Positions 1-11,004 are shown, numbered from the stretch's first letter. The stretch: 64,000 nucleotides of DNA from Trichobilharzia regenti (GCA_944472135.2 OX235270.1:148629632-148693631), one strand, 5' to 3'. Made by a program: numbers and translations. The notes: generated by a model not told the origin, from the sequence alone.

Positions 1-1611
1 ACCAGACAACACAAATGCCGTCTTGCTAAGTTGGACCTAAGTGGGAGAGAGTAAGCTTTTTTTACAGGTCATATTCACTTCCACACCCAAAAATCCATGG
101 ACAACAAGTCACTTAAATGCAAAGATCATTGGGTTATCCCACTCACATCTTTGAATCTACATTGCTCTTATGATCATCACTATAGAGATGCATGTGTCAG
201 CAGTATAACCAAACTGATAACAGGGAACCATTGACGTTGTTTTTGTAAATTTCAGATAGTCGTTGATTCTGTGTTTCATGTAACACTGTTAATGAAACTG
301 GAAAGTTTTGAAGCCTGGGACAGCCTGACCAAGGAATTTTTCGTTGGTGGCAGACAGAGTCAGGATAAACCCAAACCTGCCTTTCTGCATAGCTCTGAGA
401 TATAATAATAATAGTATATTCTCATTTTGCACATGAGGGACGTCAGTTTACAGGCATCATCAATATGATAAATCAGATGTGATAAATTACATATACGATT
501 AGCAATCATACTCAGTAATAATGTTTTAATAAAATACATATTTTTTCCTACCTGTATGTATACCTCAGTTCCATCTTGTGGTCAATGCTCGAGACTTTTA
601 CCAGAATCACCGACTTAAATGTGAAACACTTTGTATATGTTCCTGGTGAGGTCAAAACAAAACACATGCATCCAAGTATCCAACTTTTGTCTTAGGGGGG
701 CCCGTATACTTTAGAAAGTGTTCGAAGAAAGACCACACATGTGATCCCCAGTATGGCCAGTTTACTACACGAGGAAAGACTTCATAGTTTTAATCTCTTC
801 TCATCATGATATCGTAGTTGGAGAAGAGATCTAATGGCGTTGTTCGAGGTCCTAACTAATGACTATGGACCTGCCGATCCTCTCTTTTCCATTCCTCCAG
901 GGCCGAACGACTCGGAGGGCATATCAGAAAAGCACAAAGTCCAAATAAAAATTGCAAATCTGCCGGATACTTGCTCATACTAAATTTTTGAACCGACTCC
1001 CAGAAGGAGTAGTGTTTGCACCCTCAAATGTCTTTTGATAAATACGAATCGGACAGGTACATGATTTTATCAGGAAAGGTGTACAGTCCTGAAGTCTTTT
1101 TTCCAAGCCAAAAGGGGCAGTGTTGTTTTAACGGGGTTAGGTCTCTGGCCCTACGCCCAACCTTCCGTCTTCATCAGACTTATTACCGGCCAAGAGAGGC
1201 CGGTAGTCGAACTCACGACTAAGTGCGTGGTAGGGGAGTATTCTACTGGCGATTTGTATACTCACATACTACTCTTATATGCTTTCTGTAATATGCAGAA
1301 AGGATATTAACGGTTTCTAGGTGGTCATATCAAGATTAGATGTGTTGCCACCTTTGCACCTTTTATAATAGGAGGTTTGGCTTCCCAGTGATAAAGTGCA
1401 GATGCAAAGGGGCGGAGAGAACTGAGTGCGGACAAAAACTAATGATGTGATCCACTGAATTTTCTATCAAAGTTGAAAACAGTAAACGCAGGGAATTGGT
1501 TTGTTTTCAAAAGCATTCCCATAGCTGAGATCCTGTCAAATTAGAAAAATACCATTAAATTTTCAGTGTTTAAGCTGGACACCTAGCAGAAGACACAGGG
1601 CATTCATGAAC
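1..1611. other. No gene recognised; flank of first LTR element
   Basis: No convincing coding region, splice-bounded exon or known repeat was found. The only structured piece is about 1140-1245: read on the minus strand it has a B-box-like GTTCGACTACC and a GC-rich hairpin (GGCC...GGCC around 1190-1203), so it may be an old tRNA-derived SINE fragment. That is weak. Confidence 0.4.
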
Positions 1612-1805
1612 TGTGGTGATTGACAAATTCTATCTCTGTATTGTTTAAATACTTACTGTTGACTGTTGATATATTTCTTATATGAATTGCATAAGAATTC
1701 CGCAAAATACAAATTCCTGATTTCTGCTCTTTGTGTGTTTTGTTTGGATTCTTGTAATTCGGTTATCTCGAAATACTAATATTACAAGTACAATAAATTA
1801 CTACA
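1612..1805 (+). repeat. 5' LTR (194 bp)
   Basis: Starts TGTGGTGATTGACA and ends AATTACTACA. It matches 3247-3440 except for an A/T difference near position 16 and an A/G difference near position 61 of the LTR. It contains AATAAA near its 3' end, a candidate polyadenylation signal. Confidence 0.95.
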
Positions 1806-1808
1806 AAT

Positions 1809-1823
1809 TGGCGTCGCGATGGA
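1809..1823 (+). other. Probable tRNA primer-binding site
   Basis: Three bases after the 5' LTR the sequence reads TGGCGTCGCGATGG. It begins TGG, as expected for pairing with a tRNA ending in CCA. The donor tRNA was not identified. The Gag start codon at 1819 lies inside this site. Confidence 0.6.
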
Positions 1824-3258
1824 GCTAAGTAACCTGGGAAAATTTCCTCTTAATGGTTCTCCGCGGGAGATTGCTGATTATTTGGAATGCTTTGATGCGT
1901 GGTGCATTTCCAAGAATGTTCGGGATGACAAAATACCAGCACATTTCATCACTGCTATTGGATTTGATGCATATAGCCTAGTGAAGAATCTGGCGTTTCC
2001 AGATAAACCCATTTCTCTGCCATATGCTAAGCTCCGTGAGCTTCTTATAGATCACTTCCATATAACTACTTTTGAGACCAGAGAGACGGCTCAGTTCAAT
2101 AAACTGGTTCGTGCTCCCAACCAGAAGATTCGAGACTTTATTCTGCAACTCCAAATTCAAGCTTCAAAGTGTAATTTTGGAGATCAGCTGCATACTCAAC
2201 TACGTGATCGTCTAATTGCAGGAATCAATATTCCTAAATTAGAGAAGGAGTTAATTCAGATTCCTTCTTGTACCTTTCAAACTGCTAAAGATTTATGTAT
2301 TACATATGAAGATGTCCATAATGAATACTCTGCTCCCACTACGTCAGTATCTGATGTTATGCTTTCTAAAGTCGAAAATACAAGTGTTCATGGAAAGCAA
2401 TCCAAACTGCCGTCCACAGGTAATGGAATGCAGCGAGAGATCAAAAACATTAAACTGTGTTTATCCTGTGGAAAGTTACATCTACGAAGCACTTGCCGTT
2501 TTCGGAGTGCTAAGTGCTATAAATGTGGTAAAGTTGGACACATCAAGACTGTTTGTAGAAGTTCGAATACTTATGTTACTCAGAATTCTTATAATTCTCC
2601 CAATCTGTCTAGTAAAATGGAGTCAATGTGTCTTTCAACCTTTCAAAATACTCAAGCTAATCCAACGAAAACCTCCACTACAAGTTCGGCAACTCAAGTG
2701 TCAACTGTTTTCAAAAATGAGGTAGCCGAGTTGCAATGCGAACTGTCGAAAACACGAAAAAAACTGAATGAGATGAGAGAGCAACTGATTAAAATTGAGG
2801 AATTACTGCATATGCATAGACTAAGTCTGGTGAATGCAGAGCATACAAGCACCCGTGAAAGTCCTGCAAAACTTTTCAAATCTCGAATTCTCAAAAAGCA
2901 TCTGATGTCCACTACTTCTAAAGTACATTATTACAAAGATAAAAACTACAGACCTCCTGTTGGAATTATACTACAAAAAATGGGAAATCGAGTGGTGAAG
3001 ATATTAGACACCAAAGATCACTCAGTTCATAACGGACACCTGGACAAAGTGACAATAAATGAAGTAGGTCGTTCCAATTATAATATTATTGATTCCGCTA
3101 ATAATCCTGATTTTGTAGATAATTCAGAAATAAGTCCAGATAATACTGATGGAAATAATATCACAGAATCAGTTAGGTCGAAGCTACTTGCAAGCAAACC
3201 AAGACATCGTTATAAATACGCAAGGAGATATTCGAGGTGTGGCGGATGTGGTGATTGA
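1819..3258 (+). CDS. Gag protein with two zinc knuckles fused to an integrase-like C-terminal segment
   Basis: This 479-residue ORF is uninterrupted. Residues 1-170 resemble a retrotransposon capsid region. Two zinc knuckles follow: C214-x2-C217-x3-H221-x4-C226 and C233-x2-C236-x4-H241-x4-C246, a spacing typical of Mag/K02A2.6-type Gypsy Gags. Residues 300-335 are charged and heptad-like, probably a coiled coil. Residues 365-412 (YRPP-GIILQKMGNRVVKIL, then H-x2-H-x2-KV) resemble the small SH3-like C-terminal domain of Gypsy integrases, which normally ends the Pol polyprotein. I infer an internal deletion that removed PR-RT-RH-IN core and joined Gag to the Pol tail in frame. The start is 14 bp after the LTR, and the stop lies 10-12 bp inside the 3' LTR. 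It should assemble particles and package RNA but cannot copy it. Confidence 0.85.
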   Translation: MELSNLGKFPLNGSPREIADYLECFDAWCISKNVRDDKIPAHFITAIGFDAYSLVKNLAFPDKPISLPYAKLRELLIDHFHITTFETRETAQFNKLVRAPNQKIRDFILQLQIQASKCNFGDQLHTQLRDRLIAGINIPKLEKELIQIPSCTFQTAKDLCITYEDVHNEYSAPTTSVSDVMLSKVENTSVHGKQSKLPSTGNGMQREIKNIKLCLSCGKLHLRSTCRFRSAKCYKCGKVGHIKTVCRSSNTYVTQNSYNSPNLSSKMESMCLSTFQNTQANPTKTSTTSSATQVSTVFKNEVAELQCELSKTRKKLNEMREQLIKIEELLHMHRLSLVNAEHTSTRESPAKLFKSRILKKHLMSTTSKVHYYKDKNYRPPVGIILQKMGNRVVKILDTKDHSVHNGHLDKVTINEVGRSNYNIIDSANNPDFVDNSEISPDNTDGNNITESVRSKLLASKPRHRYKYARRYSRCGGCGD

Positions 3259-3440
3259 CAATTTCTATCTCTGTATTGTTTAAATACTTACTGTTGACTG
3301 TTGATATGTTTCTTATATGAATTGCATAAGAATTCCGCAAAATACAAATTCCTGATTTCTGCTCTTTGTGTGTTTTGTTTGGATTCTTGTAATTCGGTTA
3401 TCTCGAAATACTAATATTACAAGTACAATAAATTACTACA
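3247..3440 (+). repeat. 3' LTR (194 bp)
   Basis: Direct copy of 1612-1805. The upstream purine-rich stretch (AAGGAGA...GAGGTGTGGCGGA, 3221-3246) is the likely but imperfect polypurine tract. The last codons of the ORF run into this LTR. Confidence 0.95.
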
Positions 3441-4259
3441 TGAACATTTTGGTACTCTATACTAGTTGTATTATGTATTGATTTCCTCTGCTATATGTCA
3501 TCCTGTGAATATTTATGGGATCAGGTCCACTGACTGGAATCATATGAGCTTGTCCTTTCGCTTGTCCCCATTAGTCTGAACCACCCTAACTTCGTGAGAA
3601 TGATGCTTCCAAGTCTGCCTGACTAACAGAGGGAAAAATTCCTACATAACTCCTATTGAAAAATGTGCTGCGTTAGGTATTATAGCGGTAAATAATTCCC
3701 CAAAATTATCGATCACAGCAATCACTCACCATTGGATGCTGACCACCACTGTTTAAGTCAACTTGTTTAGCTTCTGGTCAAGCATCCCCGCTATTTGGTA
3801 CCTCATCGTGTCACGTGCACAATCACTAGCCAGCTAAGCGTTCGTCTGACGGCTTGTTTTGGTCCTGAAATATATCACGTAGTTTGGACGATCAAATATT
3901 GGCTTTTGCTTTGTTTTTGGTACGCGAGAATTAATAAGTTAGAAGTTGCTATACAAGCGATTCCGTCAACCTCTGAAGTAGGATAGTGAGATATCATTCT
4001 TTTTCTCCTCAACAGCTGCATCTATGTTAAGAGAAACAAGTAACTGGTAACGATGGGTAGCGTACTTATGAGTGCATAGAAGTTATCTGCTTGCGAAAAG
4101 AGTAAGGAACATCTGCAAAGTACTAATAACTTCTGTATTTACTGAGTATTTATTGAGTACCAGAACTGTCTACAACAGTTATTCAAATCATAATAACATT
4201 CATAACCACTAAGATAAGTGAAACCTCGCCTAGTTCACTAGCTCGCTAATTTTCTAGCT
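3441..4259. other. No gene recognised
   Basis: Unique-looking AT-rich sequence between the LTR element and the RTE element. Short ORFs here have no recognisable motifs and no splice-bounded structure. Confidence 0.4.
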
Positions 4260-4475
4260 GGTCCCAAGCCGGGATAAAGAGGGAGGGTTGGGGCGTGGTA
4301 CTAGCAACTCCACCCCAAAACTTCACCAAATCGCTACAGAAACTTCAACGAACAAATATATTAAAAATTCTAAAAATATAAACAATAACCTTATATTTCG
4401 CTGGAATCAGGGAAGTGAAATGACGCAGGCTGGTGAAAGCCTTCGGGAAGCCAGTCAGATGATGTGCCTTCTTTC

Positions 4476-5220
4476 GATGAATGTACCTGGAATGTTCGTA
4501 CAAAGTACGAAACTGGAAAGGCTTCCCAGGTAGCTGCGGAAATGAGAAGATATAAAATAAAAGTGTTGGGAATCTGCGAGAGTAGATGGAACGGATGTGG
4601 TAGGTGCCAAATACCAAATGGAAAGACAATAATCTACTCCGGTTACCCAGAGGACAATCACAAGCACACTGAGGGAGTGCACATCATGATTTCACCAACA
4701 GCAACCAAAGCTCTCATGCAGTGGGAACCAATCTCCCACAGGATAATCACAGCCAGGTTCAACTCAAAAGGAAGGTAAGTTACAGTCATTCAATGCTATG
4801 CGCCTACAAACGTCTCAGAACAAGAGAAGGAGGCGTTCTACAGACAACTACAAGCAGTAATGGAGAACTTCACAAATGGTGATATTAAAATCCTGATGGG
4901 CGATATGAATGCGAAGCTGGGAGGAGACAATACAGAAAGAGAACTCATCTTGGGTCGTGAGGCCCTCTGTGAAATGAACGACAATGGTGGACTCTTCTCA
5001 GACTTCTGCCCCTTTAATGATTTGGTGATTGGTGGCAGTGTGTTCAAACACAGGGATATACACAAGACGACATGGATTTCACCAGATGGAAACACCAAAA
5101 CCAAACAGACTTCATTTCAATCTCAAGGAAGTGGAGACGGAGCCTGCTGGACACAAGGTCAAGGAGAGGAGCAGATGTGGGTTCAGACCACTATCTAGTA
5201 GAAGGGACTTTCGAGGTGAA
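4476..5220 (+). pseudogene. AP-like endonuclease domain of RTE element (broken)
   Basis: This domain nicks target DNA for target-primed reverse transcription. Translation shows TWNVRTKYETGKASQVA and EMRRYKIKVLGICESRWNG, then an in-frame TAA near 4776, then MGDMNAKLGG (catalytic D and N) and TWISPDG. A frameshift near 5100 moves SDHYLVEGTF, with the catalytic histidine of the SDH motif, into another frame. The order and spacing fit the exonuclease/endonuclease/phosphatase fold of RTE elements. At least one stop and one frameshift make it inactive. Confidence 0.85.
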
Positions 5221-5599
5221 GCTAAAAGCCTCGAGGATAGCTGGGGATAGGCCACAATGCAAGTTCAACACTCAATTACTGAAAGACACAACCACAAAAG
5301 ACACTTTCACTGTAACTGTCAGAGCGGAGCAGGAAACACTGCGTGACAATACTGAAGAATCATGCGTGGAAGAACATTGGAAGTCTCTGAAGGCGATTCT
5401 CAACGAAACGTGTTCAACGGTTTTAGGAAGAAAAAAGAGACAAGACAAGGAATGGCTCTCAATGAACACTTGGGTGCTAATAGAGGAGAGGAGAATGATG
5501 AAAGAGAAAATGATTCGATGCAAAGACGGACGAGAGGAAGAGACGCTGAGTTCAACTTGCAGAGCACTGGACAAACAAGTAAAGAAGAGGGTCAAGGAA

Positions 5600-5888
5600 C
5601 TTATCCTAAGTTCCTATTGTTACGAAGATGCTCCGCACCGATAAATAATATGTACTTTCTTCGAATTTAAATCCAAAACAGCAGTATTGTAAGAAGGAAG
5701 TTATATTGTTCGGCATTTAAATAGGAGAACAGCACAAGTCTACAAAAAAATGCTTTATAAAAATTTATTTTGTACTTTTATTCGTTGTTGGTCGTCGTTG
5801 TCGAACTCGTACACAATCGAACCATTCGCGCCCACCAATGGCTACCAGTTCCAAAAACAAAGGTTCAATGTTCACCTCTAGTGACAAA
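5600..5888 (+). other. Apparent insertion inside the RTE element
   Basis: Coding similarity stops after a basic segment ending ...KKRVKEL near 5600 and resumes at SARKVKRQSYDNLATEAEKA near 5887. The roughly 290 bp between is AT-rich, has no RTE-like reading frame and matches no other repeat I could see in the window. No clear target duplication was found. Confidence 0.45.
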
Positions 5889-7845
5889 GAGTGCTAGGAA
5901 GGTCAAAAGACAATCCTACGACAATCTAGCAACTGAAGCTGAAAAAGCAGCAGGCAAAAGAGACCTGAGGTATTATATCAGATAACCAAATCTCTATCCG
6001 GGGAGAGATCAGCACAAGTAAAACCTATAAAAGATAGCCAAGGGAACCCAATTACAAAGGAAGAAAGACAGATTAAACAATGGGCGGAGCACTTCAACGG
6101 ACTCTTGAACCAACCACCACCTACAACCCGTCTAGAATACCAACAACAGCACGCACACAATTGCAAGTTGACACCAATCCTCCAACGAGAGCTGAAGTCT
6201 TGAACACAATGAAGCTTCTGAAAGCTGGAAAAGCAGCTGAACCAGATGAAATACCTCATGAAGCGCTGAAAGCGGACCCAGAGACGACAGCAAATATGCT
6301 GACTCACTCCACTATTGCAAAAGGTCTGGAAGGATGGAAAGGTGCCTACTGACTGGAGGAAAGGTTACCTCGTGAAACTAACTACCAAAGAAGGGCGACT
6401 TACGCCTCACTCTGCAAGAACTGGAGAGGAATCATGCTCCTGTCAACGCCAAGTAAAATCTCGAGTCGCATCATCCTGGAGAGAATAAAGGACGCACTGG
6501 ATACAGAACTCCAAACACAACAAGCTGGCTAAATTCAGGAAAGGCAAATTATGTTCTGACCTAATTGCAGCTCTACGCATCATCATCACAGAATGGAATG
6601 GTAATCAAATATCCACCTCAACTTTATAGACTTTGAGGAGGATTTCGACAGCGTTGACAACAAGTACTAGTACTCATGGTACTCAAGTACTACGGCCTAC
6701 CCCAAGTATTCATCAACCTTATTCAACAGCTAGCTGTGCGATAACGGCACATGTCAAGTGATCCACAACGGAAAACTCAGAGAGGCGTTTGGAGTAAACA
6801 CAGGAGTCAGACAAGGGTGCTTCCTTATTATCACCCACCAATGATATTCCTAATTGTCGTGGACCGACTGGATTATGCGTCAGACAGTGAGTGGGAAACG
6901 AGCAGCAGACAGGAATATCCTGGACCGACGCGAAGAACCTAGAAGACCTGGATTTCGCACGTGGGTGATTTATGTTTGATGTCACACACACACACAAAAT
7001 CGAAGACTTACAAGCGAAAACCGACCGACAAACTGGTCGAAGAAGCAGCCAGCGAAGACAGGACTCTAGGTGAACATAGACAAGACGGAGGTGATGAAAA
7101 TAACCAGCCAACAACAACAACAGCAGCAAAATCCAGCGTAAATCATCATCAACGGGAAGGATTTGAAAGAGGTTACTTCAGTCACTCACTTATCTAAGGA
7201 GAATTGTCTCAACTACAGGAAGTCGGAACGGACGAGGATGCCAAATAGAGCGAGAATCGGGAAGGTAGGCGAGAAACACATTCACTCATCAACCTGAACA
7301 CAATCTGGAAATCTTCGTCACTCAGCCAGCATCAACAACAAAATTCCGTCGGTCGGCTTTTCAATACAAACGTCAAGTCAGTCAGTTCTTCTATACGGAT
7401 CAGAAACTTGGCGGGCGGGTCACAAAGAATATTTCCAACAGCCTGTTGCAGACCTTTATCAACCAACAACTGTCTTCACTGGCTCTACACAGAAGATCGG
7501 ATGGCCGGGCCGGAAAGAATTACCAACAAGGAACTATGGGAACAAACAAAGCAAGAACCAATCACCAACCAACAAATATGCAGGAGAAAGTGGAGATGGA
7601 TTGGCCACTCGCTGAGGAGGCCGTCGCTGGGTGACATCGTGCGTCAAGCCCTTGAGTGGAACCCGAAAGTGAAGTGGTGAATGGGACGTCAGTACAAGGG
7701 TGATATGGAGGAGATCGTGTGAAGAGGAGTTGAAAGAGTATGTACTAACATGGATGCAGATGAAAAGTACCACAGAAGACAGAAGCAAATGGAGACGTGC
7801 AGTTGAAGCCCTATGTTTCACTAGGAACCCAAGGGAACAATAATA
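5888..7845 (+). pseudogene. Reverse transcriptase region of RTE element (broken)
   Basis: Fragments of an RTE RT are readable in shifting frames. They include LKAGKAAEPDEIPHEALKAD near 6220-6280 (the usual GPDGIP is changed to EPDEIP) and a segment resembling LLSTPSKISSRIILERIKDA near 6440-6490. Motif A is DFEEDFDSVDN near 6630, and TGVRQGC near 6800 is motif B. The FADD motif near 6955 is disrupted. Downstream, the CSLNYRK-like and SVKSVSSSIRI-like parts and the C-terminal WRWIGHSLRRPS segment (7585-7620) are visible. Many stops and shifts mean no functional RT. Unlike the five copies listed as a subfamily, motif A has no extra five bases. Confidence 0.82.
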
Positions 7846-7850
7846 ATAAG

Positions 7851-8050
7851 TAAAGTGAGGTCAAAAACAAGTTAAGACAGTTGCAGTTTCAGTAATTTTT
7901 GGTTTTAATGGAACAAATAATCCTAAGCCCGATAAGTGAAAATTACGAACTAGTTTAGAAAACATATATGAGGGAAATAATCGATACCATGTGGGCCTTA
8001 CAAGAGATACGTAGAGGTTACTTTTACTATCTCAAACAACGGGGAGAATT
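7851..8050. other. No gene recognised
   Basis: AT-rich spacer between the RTE tail and a Penelope fragment. Confidence 0.4.
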
Positions 8051-8205
8051 AATATCTTCTGGGTCATTCGAACAGTTACGACCGTGCCATCCATTCCACA
8101 ATAGAGAAGTTGTCTGACCCAGGAAAATCCTTCTTGGACGTGCGCCTCATGAGATGTGGCCAGGATGGAACACTGAGAAGGACCGTCCATAGAAGGTTGA
8201 AATCG
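8050..8205 (+). pseudogene. Penelope-like element RT fragment
   Basis: Translation near 8085-8195 gives a segment with EKLSDPGKSFLDVRLMRC and DGTLRRTVHRRLKSDIS. This matches the FLDV-x-L-x-R...DGTLRRSVYRKP block that follows the catalytic YMDD motif in the Penelope-like copy at 51.2 kb. It is a short decayed remnant. Confidence 0.6.
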
Positions 8206-8244
8206 GACATATCATAAACTTCCACAGCTGGGTGACTTCACATG

Positions 8245-8350
8245 CGAAACAATAACAACAATAACAATAACAATTTCGCTTTATTCCAGAAACAGTACTT
8301 GTGGTACAGAGTGGAATTTTCAGCACATATCTACAATATTGCATCTAATT
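8245..8350 (-). repeat. 3' end of an SR1-like (CR1-clade) element
   Basis: On the minus strand, CAATATTGTAGATATGTGC...CCACTCTGTACCACAAG...GGAATAAAGCG is followed by repeats of TTATTG/TTGTTA. The same block ends the SR1-like element at 40.8 kb. CR1-clade elements characteristically end in short tandem repeats rather than poly(A). Only the tail is kept. Confidence 0.6.
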
Positions 8351-9085
8351 TCATCGTACATTTAAAAGGAGTATTATAAAAAAAATAAAATATTTAAAAA
8401 AAACAAAAAAAAACAATAACAACAAAAAACCAAAAAAGAAACACAGAAATAACAAAAAAATGCAATAAAAATACCAAATAAAAAGGAAGATAAACACAAA
8501 TAATGAAAAAATATTTCAGTATTGGTTAGTAGAAGCTACGATATGAGTATGCGTGGTGAACAGTAACAGCTATAATCATACGGGAAATTATGAGATGTTC
8601 TTAAAAAAATGTTTATAGCTAAGATGATCAGTTAATTTGATTGAACAACACTAAGCAATCATAAGATAAACATTTCAGGTTGTGTTTTTTTATTGTCAGC
8701 ACTAATGCAGTGTTTGTAGTGGTAGTGTGAGGAATCATCTGCCCGCTGAGTCACAGAATAAGCAACACTTTCAGTGATGACACCGTAAGAGAGGAGCTGA
8801 ATACTCTAAAGAGTATTCTCAATGGGAATATTTACTCTGAACATTTCATCATGAAATCCATGAAGCCTATATCACTATAACCATGCACACACTGTCTGCT
8901 CCCAGAAACGTCTTTACATGAATCCCATGGAGATTCATCAGTGAAATACTGAGTAACCACTGGTCCTTTTGATTGATGAAGGCTTTCTTCTCAGATAAAG
9001 CCTGACATGATTCCTGAGCGAAATCAGTGATTCTTATAAAAGCGAAGGGTAAACTAACACTACTGGCCTCATCGCTGTGTATCTG
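8350..9085. other. A-rich low-complexity stretch and unannotated sequence
   Basis: 8375-8520 is A-rich (runs of A with CAA and AAT units). The remainder has no recognisable coding or repeat signal. Confidence 0.4.
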
Positions 9086-9089
9086 TTAC

Positions 9090-9385
9090 TTCACCTGATC
9101 CTGTGGAGACAGGTATGTAGACCATACTCAGCGTTTTGCTTTCGAAACGTATCATCGAAAATTTAATCTCAGTAATATTCTGGAACGCTTGATCGAATCT
9201 AGACATGAAGCTAACCGACAAAATAACTTTAAAGTTATCCACTGAATACTCGGGAATCTTACTACAAGAGTACGAATCATACTTCTGCAAACCCCAGAAG
9301 GAATGACAATTCACATCTTAAACCACAAACTTTGTATACAGAAGTTTGTTCGGTCACCGAATCTACAGCAGACCTAATTTGTCTT
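9090..9385 (+). pseudogene. Penelope-like GIY-YIG endonuclease fragment
   Basis: Plus-strand translation contains SCGDRYVDHTQR, NILERLIESRHEANRQNNFK and ILNHKLCIQKFVRSPNLQQ. These align with the GIY-YIG region and C-terminus of Penelope-like elements (compare YIGRTHRS...IETGHKVDFNNAFK at 31.2 kb). The tyrosine of YVG is kept but glycine is aspartate here. Internal stops are present. This family differs from the copies at 31, 47, 52 and 59 kb. Confidence 0.65.
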
Positions 9386-9924
9386 AACACTTAGTTCCAT
9401 AGATAGTTTACACGTATACCACCTAAGCTGCAGGGTTTTGACACTTAAACTCTTTCATCTTGTCAGGTGACTGATTTGTTGATGTATAGCTTTAAATACA
9501 GCCTAGTAAAACATAATTTTTATGCATGATATTGTACTGTGGTGGTTTTTAAGAAATTCAGTGTCTTCAAATTGTACTTCCATACAGTAATCCCGAGTGT
9601 GTAAAGCAATCTGTCTTGGGAAAAACCCGCATTCATTCGACCGAAAATTAATTTTCCCTGGTCAGCTTACTTTTGCACTCGAGTGTCTTTACATCATGAT
9701 CAAAATTTTCTTGTGTTCAGTACCCATCTTCTCCAATAAATCTACAGCACTGACTCGTTAAAAGACAACTCCAAGCTTCTCAAGAGAGTAGTACATTGAA
9801 AACAAATATCAAGTATCATGTGTGGTCTGGGAAAATGGTTCGAAACACTTCAACAAGAGGTATATATTTCAATTTCTAGGGGTTCTGTGTGTTTTAAGTT
9901 GGACTTTGAGACAAACATCGACTA

Positions 9925-10100
9925 GAGAACGACTGAAAGCCAGGGAGTAATAGACTGCTGTTTCATCTCAGTAGGGTACTCTCCGACAGTACACACGTAC
10001 CGGCATTTGAACCCGAGAGCTTTTAGTTAAAAGTCAAAGTCGTAAAACATTCAGACAATGGGACCCGACTCAATGTCCAGCACATGAATTATAACTTCTA
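9925..10100 (-). repeat. SINE-B copy (tRNA-like)
   Basis: On the minus strand this reads ...GTCCCATTGTCTGAATGTTTTACG..., then a B-box GGGTTCAAATGCC, then ...GAAACAGCAGTCTATTACTCC. The same order occurs at 34.7, 49.7 and 61.2 kb. The A- and B-box spacing suggests a tRNA-derived, Pol III-transcribed SINE. Confidence 0.5.
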
Positions 10101-10124
10101 CCGATTCGTGATTTTAGCACTAAC

Positions 10125-10240
10125 ACCAGCCAGTTTCATCAGCGAGAATCTGCCCACACTCACTACCAGATGGACCTCTCTGGTCACAACATAACAGCTG
10201 TCCAGTACTCTCTGATTTTCAGTGGTTTTCTAGCATGTAC
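10125..10240 (+). repeat. SINE-B 3' fragment
   Basis: AACAGCTGTCCAGTACTCTC at about 10192 followed by TGATTTTCAGTGGTTTTC matches the 3' part of SINE-B (compare 61270-61325). Confidence 0.45.
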
Positions 10241-11000
10241 CAATCCGTGGTCAAATTTGAGATTATTTTGTATTTTAATCTAGCCCGTAATATTCTGATG
10301 AGAAAGAATTCAAGATTATTGAGGGAAAAGTTATCCCATCTTGAAGGTGGTTCCCTTAAGTCACTCACCATTCTCCAACAACAATTAAAAACAAGCCCCA
10401 ACATCTAAACAATTCACCTGTGTTCCATCCGAGCAAGCTGATGAACTTCACTCAAAAATACTGTGATTTTCCTACACCATGTTTTGTAAAAGTCAGAGTG
10501 CTAATTAAACGTAATATTTGCCACCAACCTGAGTGAATTACTATTTAGAACCGGTCAGTATTATAAAGTGTATGAAAATGATGTAGGTCAGCTATTGAAA
10601 ACGACATCTGTCAAAGATATCTTCTCCTCTACATAGTTTTCTCATGGATATTTGGCATAACATAAAAACAGTGCGATGCAAAAAAGCGACACGCCGAAAT
10701 ATTTTAAAAGGTCCTCACAATTAAAGTTAAGTACCGAAATCTGTCAAAATCTTTTAAACGAGTGTATTTCTAAGATAAAAGAACTCAATTATCACTTCAT
10801 CGCCTTCCATCATCTGCTAACAGCGTATAACAAATTACATCAGTTGTTATAAATTCATAGACAGCAAAGCAAGTATATTTCCGTGGATATTCTGTATAAA
10901 TCATGCTAGAGCTACATAAGTGGATGCAGGTAACTAAGTAGCAGAAACGAGTATCAGTCACCATCAAAAGCACAAATCTAAAGGAAATTACCTCTTTCAC
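10240..11000. other. No gene recognised
   Basis: AT-rich sequence with no coding signal. The segment before it (10080-10190) has a diverged relative at 37060-37200, so it is probably repeat-derived too. Confidence 0.35.
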
Positions 11001-11004
11001 GTAT

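Larger units (their letters stand above)
1612..3440 (+). mobile_element. Compact Gag-only LTR retrotransposon, recent insertion
   Basis: Two 194-bp direct repeats, each starting TG and ending CA, enclose a single long ORF. The element is flanked by a perfect 5-bp duplication, TGAAC, at 1607-1611 and 3441-3445. The LTRs differ at two positions only, so insertion is recent. There is room for only 1.4 kb between the LTRs; no protease, RT, RNase H or integrase core is encoded. Movement must therefore depend on enzymes of an autonomous Gypsy element with matching termini. The Gag knuckle arrangement resembles Mag/K02A2.6-type Gypsy elements rather than the CsRn1-clade element at 11-17 kb, so the helper is probably not in this window. 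Confidence 0.93.
4260..7850 (+). mobile_element. Nearly full-length, inactivated RTE-clade non-LTR retrotransposon
   Basis: The copy begins near a GC-rich leader (GGGATAAAGAGGGAGGGTTGG at about 4273), continues through an AP-type endonuclease and an RT, and ends in AATAATAATAAG after the conserved tail GAAGCCCTATGTTTCACTAG. That same tail ends the RTE copies at 18.8, 21.5, 24.3, 37.8, 56.7 and 63.8 kb. It is the only copy here with the endonuclease. Stops, frameshifts and an apparent insertion inactivate it. Protein traits match the SR2/Perere-3 type RTE elements of schistosomes. Confidence 0.88.

Noticed and set aside
2306..2725. 139-codon plus-strand ORF overlapping Gag
   Set aside because: Alternative frame of the Gag ORF; no motif, and the Gag frame explains the sequence.
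10440..10470. CTGATGA at 10439
   Set aside because: No GAAA at the required distance and no helix II.
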